57,446 nucleotides of DNA, taken from NCBI GenBank assembly GCA_947574135.1, contig CANPIM010000001.1:1-57446 (forward strand). The letters run 5' to 3'. The DNA is from an uncultured Lachnospiraceae bacterium (GTDB lineage: Bacteria; Bacillota; Clostridia; Lachnospirales; Lachnospiraceae). The notes below the pieces were generated by a model that was not told where the DNA came from, did no database searches, and saw nothing but the letters and a program-made list of their open reading frames with translations. This document shows, piece after piece, positions 45,498-54,094 of this stretch. The translations under genes were made by a program, and so were the position numbers. Within the stretch, counting starts at the first letter, position 1. The number at the start of each line of letters is the position of its first letter.

Positions 45498-46988
45498 TTA
45501 AGATACTGCAAACTCCAGGATGGCCTCCTGGCTGAATTCTGCTCGCTCCAGCTCTCCGGAAATGGTGCCCTCCCGCATCACATAGCATCTGTCACAGATG
45601 CCGATAAGCTCCGGCATATCCGAGGAAATCATAATGATGGCCTTGCCCTTCTGGGCCAGACTGCACATAAGCTTATAGATCTCCGCCTTGGCTCCCACGT
45701 CCACGCCTCTGGTGGGCTCATCAAAGATTAAGATCTCCGAGTCCACGGCCAGCCATTTGGCCAGAACCACCTTTTGCTGATTTCCCCCGGAGAGCAGGCG
45801 CACCTCTTTCTCCTCAGAGGGAGTGGCTGTTCCCAGCATGGCTATGTATTTTTTCGCCAGCTCCTTCTCCTTTTTATAATTCAAAAGTCCATTGCTGCAC
45901 ACGTTGTTCAGATCCACAATGGAGGTGTTGTGCTTAATGGAGTGGATCAGGATCAGCCCCTGCTCCTTCCGGTCCTCGGGAACCAGAGCAATGCGATGTC
46001 GAATGGCGTCTACCACAGAGTGAATATCCACCTTTTTTCCGTCAATGTAAATGTCTCCGCTGGTACGCTTGTCTGCCCCGAAAATGGCCCGGGCCGTCTC
46101 GGTACGTCCGGCTCCCACCAGACCGGCCAGACCCACGATCTCCCCGTGGCGCACGGTAAAATTCACGTCGTGGAGAAGCTTTAGGGTGGAAAGATTCTTT
46201 ACCTCCAGGGCCACCTCTCCAATCTCCGCCTCCAGCTTGGGATATTCCTCGTCCAGATTCCGCCCCACCATCATGGTAATAAGCTTGTTTCTGTCCACCT
46301 GGGAAACAGGCAGGGTTGCAATCTGGCAGCCGTCCCGCAAGACGGTCACCATATCCGCAATCTTAAAGATTTCCTCCATCCGGTGGGAAATATAAACCAC
46401 GGTCACTCCCTGTTCCTTTAAAATATCAATAATATGAAACAGGCTGTCCAGCTCCTTATCCGTCAGGGTGGCCGAGGGCTCATCCATAATAATCAGCTCT
46501 GCGTGAAAAGACAGGGCCTTACAGATCTCCACGATCTGTTTTTGTGCCACGGACAACCGGGATACCTCCCGATCCACAGGCAAATCAATTCCCAGATTAT
46601 CCAGAAGCTTTTTTGCCTCCATCCGCAGTTTCTTCCAGTCTATCAAATGGGCCTTGGTCATAAAGGGCCTGCCCAGGAAGATGTTCTCTGCCACAGACAG
46701 GGTTTCCGACAGCTTTAGCTCCTGATGTACCACGCTAAGTCCAAGCTTCTGGGCCTCCAGAGGCGTGGTCACGTGAGCCTCCTGTCCCTTGAAATCAAAG
46801 CTGCCGCCATCTGCCTTATATACGCCTGTAAGCACCTTGATCAGGGTGGATTTTCCCGCCCCGTTTTCCCCCACCAGAGCGTGAACGCTTCCCTTTCGCA
46901 CCTGAAAGCTTACATCAGTCAGGGCCTTTACCCCGGGAAATGTCTTGGTAATATTTTTAATGTCCAGAACGACCTCTCGATTATCCAT
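45498..46988 (-). CDS. Sugar ABC transporter ATP-binding protein, RbsA type
   Basis: A 496-residue double ATPase of the CUT2 family. The first domain has Walker A GENGAGKSTLIKVL, signature RLSVAQKQIVEI and Walker B LIIMDEPSA. The second has the degenerate GLVGAGRTETARAIFG loop, LLSGGNQQKVVLAKWL and LIFDEPTRGVDVG. Such proteins drive import of ribose, xylose, galactose and similar monosaccharides, or AI-2. It lies between the permease and binding-protein genes, as in rbs-type operons. Confidence 0.95.
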   Translation of the reverse strand: MDNREVVLDIKNITKTFPGVKALTDVSFQVRKGSVHALVGENGAGKSTLIKVLTGVYKADGGSFDFKGQEAHVTTPLEAQKLGLSVVHQELKLSETLSVAENIFLGRPFMTKAHLIDWKKLRMEAKKLLDNLGIDLPVDREVSRLSVAQKQIVEICKALSFHAELIIMDEPSATLTDKELDSLFHIIDILKEQGVTVVYISHRMEEIFKIADMVTVLRDGCQIATLPVSQVDRNKLITMMVGRNLDEEYPKLEAEIGEVALEVKNLSTLKLLHDVNFTVRHGEIVGLAGLVGAGRTETARAIFGADKRTSGDIYIDGKKVDIHSVVDAIRHRIALVPEDRKEQGLILIHSIKHNTSIVDLNNVCSNGLLNYKKEKELAKKYIAMLGTATPSEEKEVRLLSGGNQQKVVLAKWLAVDSEILIFDEPTRGVDVGAKAEIYKLMCSLAQKGKAIIMISSDMPELIGICDRCYVMREGTISGELERAEFSQEAILEFAVS

Positions 46989-47000
46989 CTGTCAGCCTCC

Positions 47001-48011
47001 TTACTTTGCTTCCGCCTGGCGCTTGGTCTTGTAAACATCAAAGCCGATGGCCACCACCAGCACGATACCCTGTACCACCTGCTGCAGATAGGAGTTAATA
47101 TTCAAAAGGGTCATTCCATTTTCCAGGATACCTACAAACACAGCGCCCATAGCTACCCCAATGGGCTTTCCCTTTCCTCCTGTCAGGGATACGCCTCCCA
47201 TAACTACGGCGATAACAGCCTTGAACTCCCAGCCGGTTCCGCCAATGGGCTGTCCGGAGCTAACCCGGGAGGTAAGAATGATGCCCACCAGACCGGCCAT
47301 CAGACCGCCGATGGTAAACACGGCTCTCTTAATCTGCTTGGAATTAATACCGGAAAGATAGGCTGCCTCCGAATTGCCGCCTACCGCGTACACATAGCGG
47401 CCGAATTTTGTCTTGGCAGCCACAAAAGCCACAATGACGTAAATCACAGCCATAAAGACCACCGGCCAGGGTACCAGCTCCTTCCCCCCAATTCCCAGAT
47501 ATCCTCTTCCAATCCATCCAATGGATTCCGGCAATCCTGTAATAGGGTAGGAATTCGTTACCACATAGCACAACCCTCGGGCCACATACTGCATACCCAG
47601 AGTGGCTATAAAGGCCGGGATTCCGAAAAAAGTCACCATGCATCCGTTGATAACACCGGTCAAAACCCCGAGCAGAATGGCTGCCACTGCGGCCAGCACC
47701 GGGCTCCACCCAAAGTTTACCATAAGCTTGGCAAACACACAGCCGGTGAGACCTACCACGGAAGCCAGACCCAAGTCAAAATCTCCTGTTGCCATAATGA
47801 AAAATGCACCGGAGGCTAAAATGGCAATCATGGAAACCTGTCGCAAAATGTTCATCCAGTTGCTGTAGGTCATAAAGTTTGGCGCCACAATGGTCCAAAC
47901 CACAATCAACAACAGAATGGGAATTACAATGACATAATTGCTCAAAAACTCCTTCAGGCCATCTAACAGCCCATTTTGGGAAACGCCTCTCTCTGTGGTG
48001 TCTGTCAGCAT
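47001..48011 (-). CDS. Sugar ABC transporter permease, RbsC type
   Basis: A 336-residue CUT2 permease with 8-10 helices. Characteristic are FMTYSNWMNILRQVSMIAILASGAFF, GDFDLGLASVVGLTGCVFA, GIPAFIATLGMQYVARG and AVGGNSEAAYLSGIN. The ATG at 48011 has AAGGAGG 9 bases upstream. It is the first gene of operon 3 and is preceded by a divergent control region with inverted repeats CTTTC-N6-GAAAG. Confidence 0.94.
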   Translation of the reverse strand: MLTDTTERGVSQNGLLDGLKEFLSNYVIVIPILLLIVVWTIVAPNFMTYSNWMNILRQVSMIAILASGAFFIMATGDFDLGLASVVGLTGCVFAKLMVNFGWSPVLAAVAAILLGVLTGVINGCMVTFFGIPAFIATLGMQYVARGLCYVVTNSYPITGLPESIGWIGRGYLGIGGKELVPWPVVFMAVIYVIVAFVAAKTKFGRYVYAVGGNSEAAYLSGINSKQIKRAVFTIGGLMAGLVGIILTSRVSSGQPIGGTGWEFKAVIAVVMGGVSLTGGKGKPIGVAMGAVFVGILENGMTLLNINSYLQQVVQGIVLVVAIGFDVYKTKRQAEAK

Positions 48012-48060
48012 GAATAAGTCCTCCTTTATCACAATCTCAATGGTTCATCTCCCCGATATG

Positions 48061-48094
48061 TTTCGTTTTAGAAAGCATCTTTCTGTTTAGAAAG
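48061..48094. promoter_or_regulatory. Two candidate operators before operon 3
   Basis: TTTCGTTTTAGAAAG (48061-48075) and CTTTC-TGTTTA-GAAAG (48079-48094) are tandem inverted repeats about 50-85 bases before the operon 3 start codon. The first is repeated exactly at 48332-48346. Sites rich in TTTCGTTT are common for DeoR-family repressors, two of which are encoded in this operon. Confidence 0.6.
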
Positions 48095-48331
48095 TTTTTG
48101 TTTTCCCCAATGAAAATCCGCACTGCTTCCCTATACCCCTTTTATTTTACAGGAAGATTTACCCGTATCTTATCCTTTATTTAATATTTTGTCAACTAAT
48201 ATTTTATTTTTTCCTGTTTTTTGTGCATTTTTTATATTTTCCACCCCCTAAATTTTTCACTCTATTTTTTGTTTTCCACTAGCTTTTTTTCTGTTTTTGT
48301 GTTTTAATAAGAACATCAGAATATTTGGACA

Positions 48332-48346
48332 TTTCGTTTTAGAAAG
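48332..48346. promoter_or_regulatory. Third copy of the operator, before the divergent gene
   Basis: TTTCGTTTTAGAAAG is identical to 48061-48075. It lies about 70 bases before the start of the plus-strand gene, so both transcripts from this 407-base gap are probably controlled together. The rest of the gap (48095-48331) is AT-rich with no coding frame. Confidence 0.6.
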
Positions 48347-48418
48347 TTTTGTTTCCACAAATACACAGGCAGGGTTTCTTCTGTCTGGTAAAATAATAAT
48401 TTTCATAGGAGGAGCATC

Positions 48419-49357
48419 ATGATATCTTGTACTGAGTTTATTTTGTCCTACAGCGAGCTGTTCTCGTATCTGGAGGAAAAGCATGGGCGTGAGGAGGTCA
48501 CCCGCTTTTGGGATTACCTGTTTGCTCCCACAGGCGACGGCATTCCCCTGGTGAATTTCGTGAAGAAGGAAGGCATCCGCGGCTGCTTTTCCTACTGGGC
48601 CGGCACCCTCAACGAGGAGGCTGCGGATTTTACCATGTACCTGAATGAAAAGGCCGGGTGGTTTATGAATGTCATGCACCACTGTCCCTCCAAGGGCCGC
48701 CTCTTAACGGCCAAGGAAGAAATCGGCATCACCCCCTACCGGGATTACTGCCTCCACTGTGATTATTACCGGGGCGCCGTAGATAAGGTTGGCCTGAAAT
48801 ACATTTACAACTTTAACGGAGTGGATCATGCCGCCTGCTCTATGCTGATCTATGACCCCAAGGTCTTTGACGGCCGGGTGATTATTGATGAGAATACGGA
48901 GATTATGGACAGAAAGGCCGCACAGAATGAATACTTCCACCGGGATTTCCACAGCAGCATGAATATGGGCGTGGAATATCTGGGACAAAATTATGGCACA
49001 GAGGCTGTGAAGGAATATCTCACCCGCTATACCCATGCGGTTTACGGAAAGCTTCTTGCCGCCATCAAGGAGGAAGGGCTCTCGGCCTTAGAGGCAAAAA
49101 TCAGAGACACCTATGAGAAGGAGAAGGCCTCCGACGCCCTGGAGCTTACGAGAACCGGGGATTCCATGAAGGTGTCCATCAAGTACTGCCCGGCTGTGCG
49201 CCATCTTCACGCCACCAACCGCAAGGTTTCTGCCTGGTACCGGTATACCACAGAGGTCGTCATGGATGTGCTGGCCCGGGAAAATGGCTTCGCCTTTACC
49301 ATGGAGTCCTATGACGAGGACACCGGCGCTGCCAGCTACAGCTTTGCCAAAGCTTAA
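48419..49357 (+). CDS. Unrecognised cytoplasmic protein, possibly ATC-hydrolase-like
   Basis: A 312-residue protein I do not firmly recognise. It is soluble, without signal peptide, with aromatic- and Cys/His-rich patches MHHCPSKG near residue 88 and DYCLHCDYYRG near residue 112 that could bind a metal. The second half has HRDFHSSMNMGVEYLGQNYG and SIKYCPAVRHLHA. A loose likeness to the L-2-amino-thiazoline-4-carboxylate hydrolase family is possible but weak. The start has AGGAGGAG. It shares a 15-base operator with the divergent amino-sugar operon 3, so it probably belongs to the same pathway. It is followed by a strong terminator. Confidence 0.6.
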   Translation: MISCTEFILSYSELFSYLEEKHGREEVTRFWDYLFAPTGDGIPLVNFVKKEGIRGCFSYWAGTLNEEAADFTMYLNEKAGWFMNVMHHCPSKGRLLTAKEEIGITPYRDYCLHCDYYRGAVDKVGLKYIYNFNGVDHAACSMLIYDPKVFDGRVIIDENTEIMDRKAAQNEYFHRDFHSSMNMGVEYLGQNYGTEAVKEYLTRYTHAVYGKLLAAIKEEGLSALEAKIRDTYEKEKASDALELTRTGDSMKVSIKYCPAVRHLHATNRKVSAWYRYTTEVVMDVLARENGFAFTMESYDEDTGAASYSFAKA

Positions 49358-49398
49358 GACAGTTTCATTTTTTATTACTTTTTCTTTTTTCCTTTCAA

Positions 49399-49442
49399 AA
49401 AGGGCTCCGGCCGGCAAAAACACTGCCAGGCCGGAGCCCTTT
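49399..49442. terminator. Bidirectional rho-independent terminator
   Basis: A 14-bp GC-rich stem (49399-49412 with 49429-49442) with flanking A and T runs separates the unknown gene from the convergent symporter. Confidence 0.88.
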
Positions 49443-49497
49443 TCCTCTCTGCCTTTGCAGAGCCTTTTTTTCTCTTTTCTATGCCTTTTAGGAGCTT

Positions 49498-50862
49498 CTA
49501 AACAGAGATGATGCCCAGCACCTTCAGAATCTCGCTTAAGAGGATTACCACCAGACAGATAGGCGCAACCCAGCGGATCATCACCTGAAACAGTCCCCTT
49601 TTCTTAAAGCGACCGGATGCCTCCACCTCATCGGAAACCACCTTGGTTCCCACCACATGACCAATGAGAATACAGGTGAGGAAGGCCACAATCGGCATCA
49701 GGATGGAATTGGAAATAAAGTCAAAGAAATCCAGGAATTCCATTCCCAAAAGCTTCACCATGGACAGGGGTCCATAGCCCAGGCAGGAAAGGGTACCAAT
49801 GGCGATCACGCCGATTCCCACAATGATGGTGGCTTTCTTCCGCTCCCAGTGAAGCTTATCCTGGAAAATGGAAACCACCGTCTCCATCAGGGAGATGGAG
49901 GAGGTCAGGGCCGCAAACATTACCAGCAGGAAGAACACCAATCCCACAACGGCTCCGCCCTTCATGGCCCCAAATACCTTGGGCAGGGTCACAAACATCA
50001 GGCCCGGGCCTGCATTGATATCTTAGCCGCCGGAGAAGGCTACCACAGCCGGGATAATCATAAGGCCGGCAATAAAGGCAATGGCTGTATCAAAAATCTC
50101 GATCTGGCTTACAGATTTTTCTAGATTGTCCTCCTTCTTCATATAGGAGCCGTAGGTAATCATAATACCCATAGCCAGGGACATGGAGTAGAACAGCTGC
50201 CCCATGGCCGCAAGCACCGTGGTGGTGGAAAAGTCCTTAAAGTCCGGAAGCAGGTAATACTTAAGCCCCTCCATGGCTCCGGGAATGGTCAGGGAAAAGA
50301 TAGCCACGCCCACAGACAGCACTACCAGCAAGGGCATCATAATCCGGCTGGCCTTCTCAATACCCTTTTCCACGCCAAACAGCACTACCGCCACATTCAA
50401 AAGCACATACAGGATAAACCAGAACAGGGGATTCCCCAGAATCCCGCTCTCTCCCACGCTGATAAAGCTGGTAAAGAAGGTGTCCTCCGCTGCCAGGGCT
50501 GCGTGTCCTCTTAAAAATTCAAAAAAGTATTTCACAACCCAGCCCCCGATTACGCAGTAATAAGGCGTGATAATAATGGGCACCAGGGATGCCAGCCAGC
50601 CCAGAAATCCGAATTTCGGATGCAGGGTCCGGTAAGCCTCAATGCAGCTGAGTCCGGTTTTTCTGCCGATGGAAATCTCAGTAATCATCAGGGCAAAGCC
50701 AAAGGTCACTGCCAGAATCAGATACACCAGCAGGAAAATTCCTCCTCCGTACTTTGCGGCCAGATAGGGAAATCTCCAGATATTTCCTAATCCCACAGCG
50801 GAACCGGCCGCAGCTAAAACGAAGCCGACTCTGTTGGAAAAACTGCTTCTCTCTCGTTTCAT
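49498..50862 (-). pseudogene. Sodium:neurotransmitter symporter family transporter with in-frame TAA
   Basis: A member of the SNF (LeuT-like) family of sodium-coupled amino acid transporters. The N-terminal signature SNRVGFVLAAAGSAVGLGNIWRFPYL is intact. The frame is interrupted by one TAA at 50023-50025, after IIPAVVAFSGG. The next in-frame codons read DINAGPGLMFVTLPKVF, which is exactly the expected continuation, and the frame runs to 49498. Without the stop it would be about 454 residues, the usual length. So a single substitution (such as GAA or CAA to TAA) appears to have inactivated it, and no frameshift is involved. A palindromic site lies 26 bases before the start. Confidence 0.88.
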
Positions 50863-50888
50863 TTCTCTTTCTCCCTCTTTTAGAATAG

Positions 50889-50908
50889 TATTACCGTAAA
50901 CGGTAATA
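50889..50908. promoter_or_regulatory. Palindromic operator upstream of the symporter
   Basis: TATTACCGTAAACGGTAATA has 9-bp perfect arms around AA. It lies just before the symporter start. The half-site TTACCG is the same as in the operon 2 operator at 36006-36023, but the spacing is 4 instead of 6. Confidence 0.6.
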
Positions 50909-50963
50909 AAAGAAGTGTATCATACTTGGAATGATTTTTCCACTTTTATTTATGAATTGTATA

Positions 50964-51578
50964 TTAGAAGATTCTTTTTATTCGTTTTATTGCTCTTGTT
51001 AAGCTTTCCGAATTTGCACAGGCTTCATCAATATTCCACAATTCATCAATATATTTCCCCCAGACAGAATTATATGTTGAAGGTTTTTTCCCTGGTCGTT
51101 CAAAAGCTAAGGCTTCTCTAATAGATGCCACGTTGGACAATGGCGCAATTTCAGCTAAAATATACAAGCTTGTCTTATAAGGAATATTATTAGATATTTC
51201 CGAATCTCCTTGACGCTTTACGGGAATTTTATCAATTGATATACCAAAGTATCCAGCTAATCCTTGTCTATCAGCCATTAGCCATGCTTCTGCCTCATCA
51301 ACAGCAAAATTTAATGCTGCATAATCAACATTCTTTTTATTGTGCGTATATTTATCTAGCAATTCAATAATACAGTGATTATCCGAATCAAAAACACATA
51401 CAACAGGATGATTTTTTGCAAAATTTAACATGATCCCAAGTGTTTCCAATGCTCGCGTACCATGTGCACGAAATGTTAGATCTTCAAATTCCACCTCCAT
51501 TCCAGGAATGCAAAACTTAATCAAACGTTTTGCAATTTGTTTTGTTACAAAATCCTCTCCTCCTATGTATACAGTCAT
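50964..51578 (-). CDS. DUF4276/TOPRIM-like protein, partner of the upstream ATPase
   Basis: A 204-residue protein with features of TOPRIM-like DUF4276 proteins: a first strand VYIGGEDFVTKQIAKRLIKF (Gly-Glu), then VVCVFDSDN (Asp-x-Asp metal site) near residue 62 and ALNFAVDEAEAWLMADRQGL near residue 90. This arrangement is seen in nuclease partners of OLD-like or AAA ATPases. It begins 11 bases after the ATPase stop with AGGAGG directly upstream, so the pair is one operon. Base composition is clearly more AT-rich than the flanking genes. The pair is a likely two-gene phage-defence module. Confidence 0.72.
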   Translation of the reverse strand: MTVYIGGEDFVTKQIAKRLIKFCIPGMEVEFEDLTFRAHGTRALETLGIMLNFAKNHPVVCVFDSDNHCIIELLDKYTHNKKNVDYAALNFAVDEAEAWLMADRQGLAGYFGISIDKIPVKRQGDSEISNNIPYKTSLYILAEIAPLSNVASIREALAFERPGKKPSTYNSVWGKYIDELWNIDEACANSESLTRAIKRIKRIF

Positions 51579-51589
51579 TTTACCTCCTG

Positions 51590-52756
51590 TTATATAAAAT
51601 CAAACAATGACAATTGCCCCTCCAATATTCCTTTTGGGGTAACCTTTGGAATCACTGCATCGGCTGGTGTATAACCTGCTTCTATCTTTGCTCTTGCTGT
51701 CTCACTCTTGCTGGCCTTTTCTATTATGGTGCCTTCCTTTCCCGGCTCAAGTATCACTATTTCGTCCAAATCTATCGTATCTGTGTCAATTAAATCATAG
51801 CTATGGGATGATATAATCACCTGCCGATTTTTTACAAGTTTACTCTTCTGGGCATTTGCTATAAACATTGGCAGCTGCTTTATAATCTCTGAATGTAAAT
51901 ATAATTCCGGCTCCTCTAGTAACAAAACTCCTGGGCCATCCAAAATTGCCCATATAATTCCCAAAAGCCTTAGAGTGCCATCGGAAAACTGATCTTCCTG
52001 TTGATATGCCCCCTGCGGTCTGAAATGTTCATATTTTACTTGCAGATGAGGACGCCCCTTTTCATCTTGTTTATATTCTAAGTTTGAAAATTGAGGGACT
52101 GCCAGTTTTAATATTTTATTTATAATATTTAGCTTTGAGGTCCGGTTTCTTGCAGGGGATGCCGAAATACTTTCCAGCAAATTTCTTCCATAAAAATCTT
52201 CCGCGGCAACAGAGGGAATAAAAGAATCAGACTCACGAATTAACTGAGGAATAATATTTACATAGGAAATCCCTTTAAAGCATTCATAGAGAGCCCTGTA
52301 TTTCATATTCATTGCTGGCTGCTCCAAATACGTAAACTGATTTGATAAATAGTCACCATCAGAATATTTTCTATCACATAAAATATTATTTCCACATGTT
52401 ATCTTTTCTAAACTGATATTAATATCCCTATTTTCATGCCTTCCTCCGGCAGAATTAAATTGTAAAGTATAGGTCCATTCAACAGAAATATCTTCCCTAT
52501 TATCAGCAAGTCGTACAAAAATTTCAATATAATTTTTATTTCTTGCATTTAGGTATCTTACTTTTTTTATTCCCCCCCTAGAATTAACCGCCTTTTGTAA
52601 CCCGTTAGTAGTAACATCTTTCAAAAATCTGAAAACATCTAATAAATTAGATTTTCCTGCTGCATTTGCCCCCATAATAAATGTTCTATTTGAAAGTTCA
52701 AAATTTGCACTGCCAAAATTTTTCCAATTTTTTAATCTGACTTCCAAAAATTTCAA
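51590..52756 (-). CDS. AAA15/AAA21-type ATPase (OLD/RecF-like), candidate defence gene
   Basis: About 388 residues of an ABC-type ATPase of the OLD/AAA15 group. Walker A is IMGANAAGKSNLLDVF near residue 28, the signature region is QFSDGTLRLLGIIWA near residue 258, Walker B is GVLLLEEPELYLH near residue 278, and the His switch is VIISSHSYDLID. A TTG at 52756 with AGGAGGAGG 6 bases upstream is preferred to the ATG at 52792. The gene is AT-rich and followed by a TOPRIM-like gene. ATPase/TOPRIM pairs of this kind (for example PARIS, OLD-like systems) protect against phage. The precise class is not settled. Confidence 0.85.
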   Translation of the reverse strand: MKFLEVRLKNWKNFGSANFELSNRTFIMGANAAGKSNLLDVFRFLKDVTTNGLQKAVNSRGGIKKVRYLNARNKNYIEIFVRLADNREDISVEWTYTLQFNSAGGRHENRDINISLEKITCGNNILCDRKYSDGDYLSNQFTYLEQPAMNMKYRALYECFKGISYVNIIPQLIRESDSFIPSVAAEDFYGRNLLESISASPARNRTSKLNIINKILKLAVPQFSNLEYKQDEKGRPHLQVKYEHFRPQGAYQQEDQFSDGTLRLLGIIWAILDGPGVLLLEEPELYLHSEIIKQLPMFIANAQKSKLVKNRQVIISSHSYDLIDTDTIDLDEIVILEPGKEGTIIEKASKSETARAKIEAGYTPADAVIPKVTPKGILEGQLSLFDFI

Positions 52757-52853
52757 TGTGATCCTCCTCCTAAAATCAACAGTTCCCATCAATTATTATA
52801 TATTTCTACTTTTCCTTTCCTCCATCATAGCATCCTATTCTCTAAATTTCAAT

Positions 52854-53195
52854 TTAAAATCTTATTCTTAAGGGAAAAGAAAATCCGGCAAAGCACGCCC
52901 TTAAACGCGCTCTGCCGGATACTTTCACCTGCCCGGGAAACATACTTTTCAAAAGCTTTCGAATGTTGTGCAGCATACGCCGCAGGGTATCTGCCGATAC
53001 GCCCTCATGCTCCGGCCAAAAGGTCTGGATCAGCTCCTCCGAGGAAATGCTCCTCTCATGATGTGCAAGCAGGTACTGCAAAAAGGACCGGGTCTTTTTT
53101 CCGGCCCTTATCTCTGCCTCATTCTCTATGCATTCCTCAGAGCCATAGGAAAAGGAACCCAGCAGCTGAAAATATAAAATTTGTCTGTCACTCAT
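52854..53195 (-). CDS. Winged-helix (SARP/OmpR-like) regulator fragment
   Basis: A 113-residue protein. It begins QILYFQLLGSFSYG and shows RSFLQYLLAHHERSISSEELIQTFWPEH and SADTLRRMLHNIRKLL, like the DNA-binding domain of SARP or AfsR-type regulators. The following BTAD domain is absent. The last 22 codons read straight through a terminator hairpin (52883-52920), and a one-base shift after MFPG would give Arg-stop just before it. So it is either a truncated remnant or frameshifted near its end. The ATG overlaps the stop of the Cys-repeat gene. Confidence 0.65.
   Translation of the reverse strand: MSDRQILYFQLLGSFSYGSEECIENEAEIRAGKKTRSFLQYLLAHHERSISSEELIQTFWPEHEGVSADTLRRMLHNIRKLLKSMFPGQVKVSGRARLRACFAGFSFPLRIRF
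52883..52920 (-). terminator. Rho-independent terminator within a reading frame
   Basis: Arms starting ATCCGGCA (minus strand, 52913-52920 with 52883-52890), with further pairing inside, are followed by TTTTCTTTT. It ends the 54063-52854 transcript. Confidence 0.8.
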
Positions 53196-54063
53196 GGCTG
53201 CTCCCCCCGGAAACAGGCTTTTCGTTTTTTGGCCCGTCAAACTGATCCAGAAACCGGTCGTAGACTTCTTCTCCCCGTTTCCTGGCTTTTACCGCATCCG
53301 TAAGCTCCGGGAAGGCGCCCAGATATGTGGTTTTCCCCTTAAAGGTAATCTGCGCCACCCATCGTCTCCGCTTTTTATCAAAATAAACCCCGTTATAACC
53401 GCTGGTATTGCTTTTGATCAGGCGTCCGCTTTTTACCGCTCTTAAGGCCTTCAGGGAGGTTCCGTCCACAAGCTCCAGGTTTTCCCGGTAAATCGTGGCC
53501 TGCAGGCAGCCGCAGCTCTTGGTCTTTCCGGTCTGGAGAAGGGTCTGCCCCACCACCGTCTCCTTTCCGCAGGCACAGCGGCATTTCCATCGGTGCATGC
53601 CTCCCTGCTTTCCCCCATAGGCCACAACCGTCAATTTCCCAAAGCTTTTTCCAATAAAATCTTTTTGAGGAGGATGACTCAGGCAGCCACAGCTTTTCTT
53701 ATAGCCTGCTGTCAGCTGCCCAAGCTCCGCCTTGGTTTCCTTGCCGCAATCACATTTACAGAGCCATACGGTGCTGCCCCGGCTGCCCCGCTCTTTGGTC
53801 GGGCGAATGGCCACCAGCCTTCCAAAGCGCATACCGGAAATATCCCGTTGTCCGGGTTTCACCATGCTTTCACATCCGCAGTCCCTTACGGTTCCTCTCT
53901 GCAGGCATCGGGTATCCAATAAAAGCTCTCCTCCGCAATCGCAGCGGCAGCGCCAGACGGTATATCCGGCCTTTCTCTGTTGGGTGGCCTCCTCCACTGT
54001 CAGAAGGCCTACCCTGGTTCCGATTCCTATCACAGCAATGACACCACCCTTTGCACGGTCCAT
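53188..54063 (-). CDS. Three-repeat Cys-rich (zinc-ribbon-like) protein with AP2-like domain
   Basis: A 291-residue protein with three tandem Cys-rich modules near residues 15-65, 78-130 and 137-188. Each has the form VG/FGxLxV...Wxxx-CxCDCG or CxCxCG...L..G....CGC, four to five cysteines that could hold zinc. The C-terminal part (about 218-270) contains SGYNGVYFDKKRRRWVAQI and YLGAFPELTDAVKARKRGEE, typical of an AP2/integrase-like DNA-binding domain. Such proteins often occur in phages and integrative elements. The ATG at 54063 fits a good promoter 32 bases upstream. It overlaps the winged-helix gene. Confidence 0.75.
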   Translation of the reverse strand: MDRAKGGVIAVIGIGTRVGLLTVEEATQQRKAGYTVWRCRCDCGGELLLDTRCLQRGTVRDCGCESMVKPGQRDISGMRFGRLVAIRPTKERGSRGSTVWLCKCDCGKETKAELGQLTAGYKKSCGCLSHPPQKDFIGKSFGKLTVVAYGGKQGGMHRWKCRCACGKETVVGQTLLQTGKTKSCGCLQATIYRENLELVDGTSLKALRAVKSGRLIKSNTSGYNGVYFDKKRRRWVAQITFKGKTTYLGAFPELTDAVKARKRGEEVYDRFLDQFDGPKNEKPVSGGSSHE

Positions 54064-54094
54064 ACGGACATTTCCGTATCATTGGTTTTCATTT

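Noticed and set aside
48012-48418. Riboswitch in the long leader before operon 3
   Set aside because: The gap is AT-rich and holds short inverted repeats suited to protein binding; no known riboswitch core motif could be recognised.
50023-50025. Programmed recoding of the symporter stop
   Set aside because: The codon is TAA; selenocysteine uses TGA and pyrrolysine TAG, and no recoding element is obvious. A nonsense mutation or error is simpler.
50964-52756. Assigning the ATPase/TOPRIM pair to PARIS
   Set aside because: The ATPase fits, but the small protein looks more like DUF4276 than DUF4435, so I only call it a candidate defence pair.
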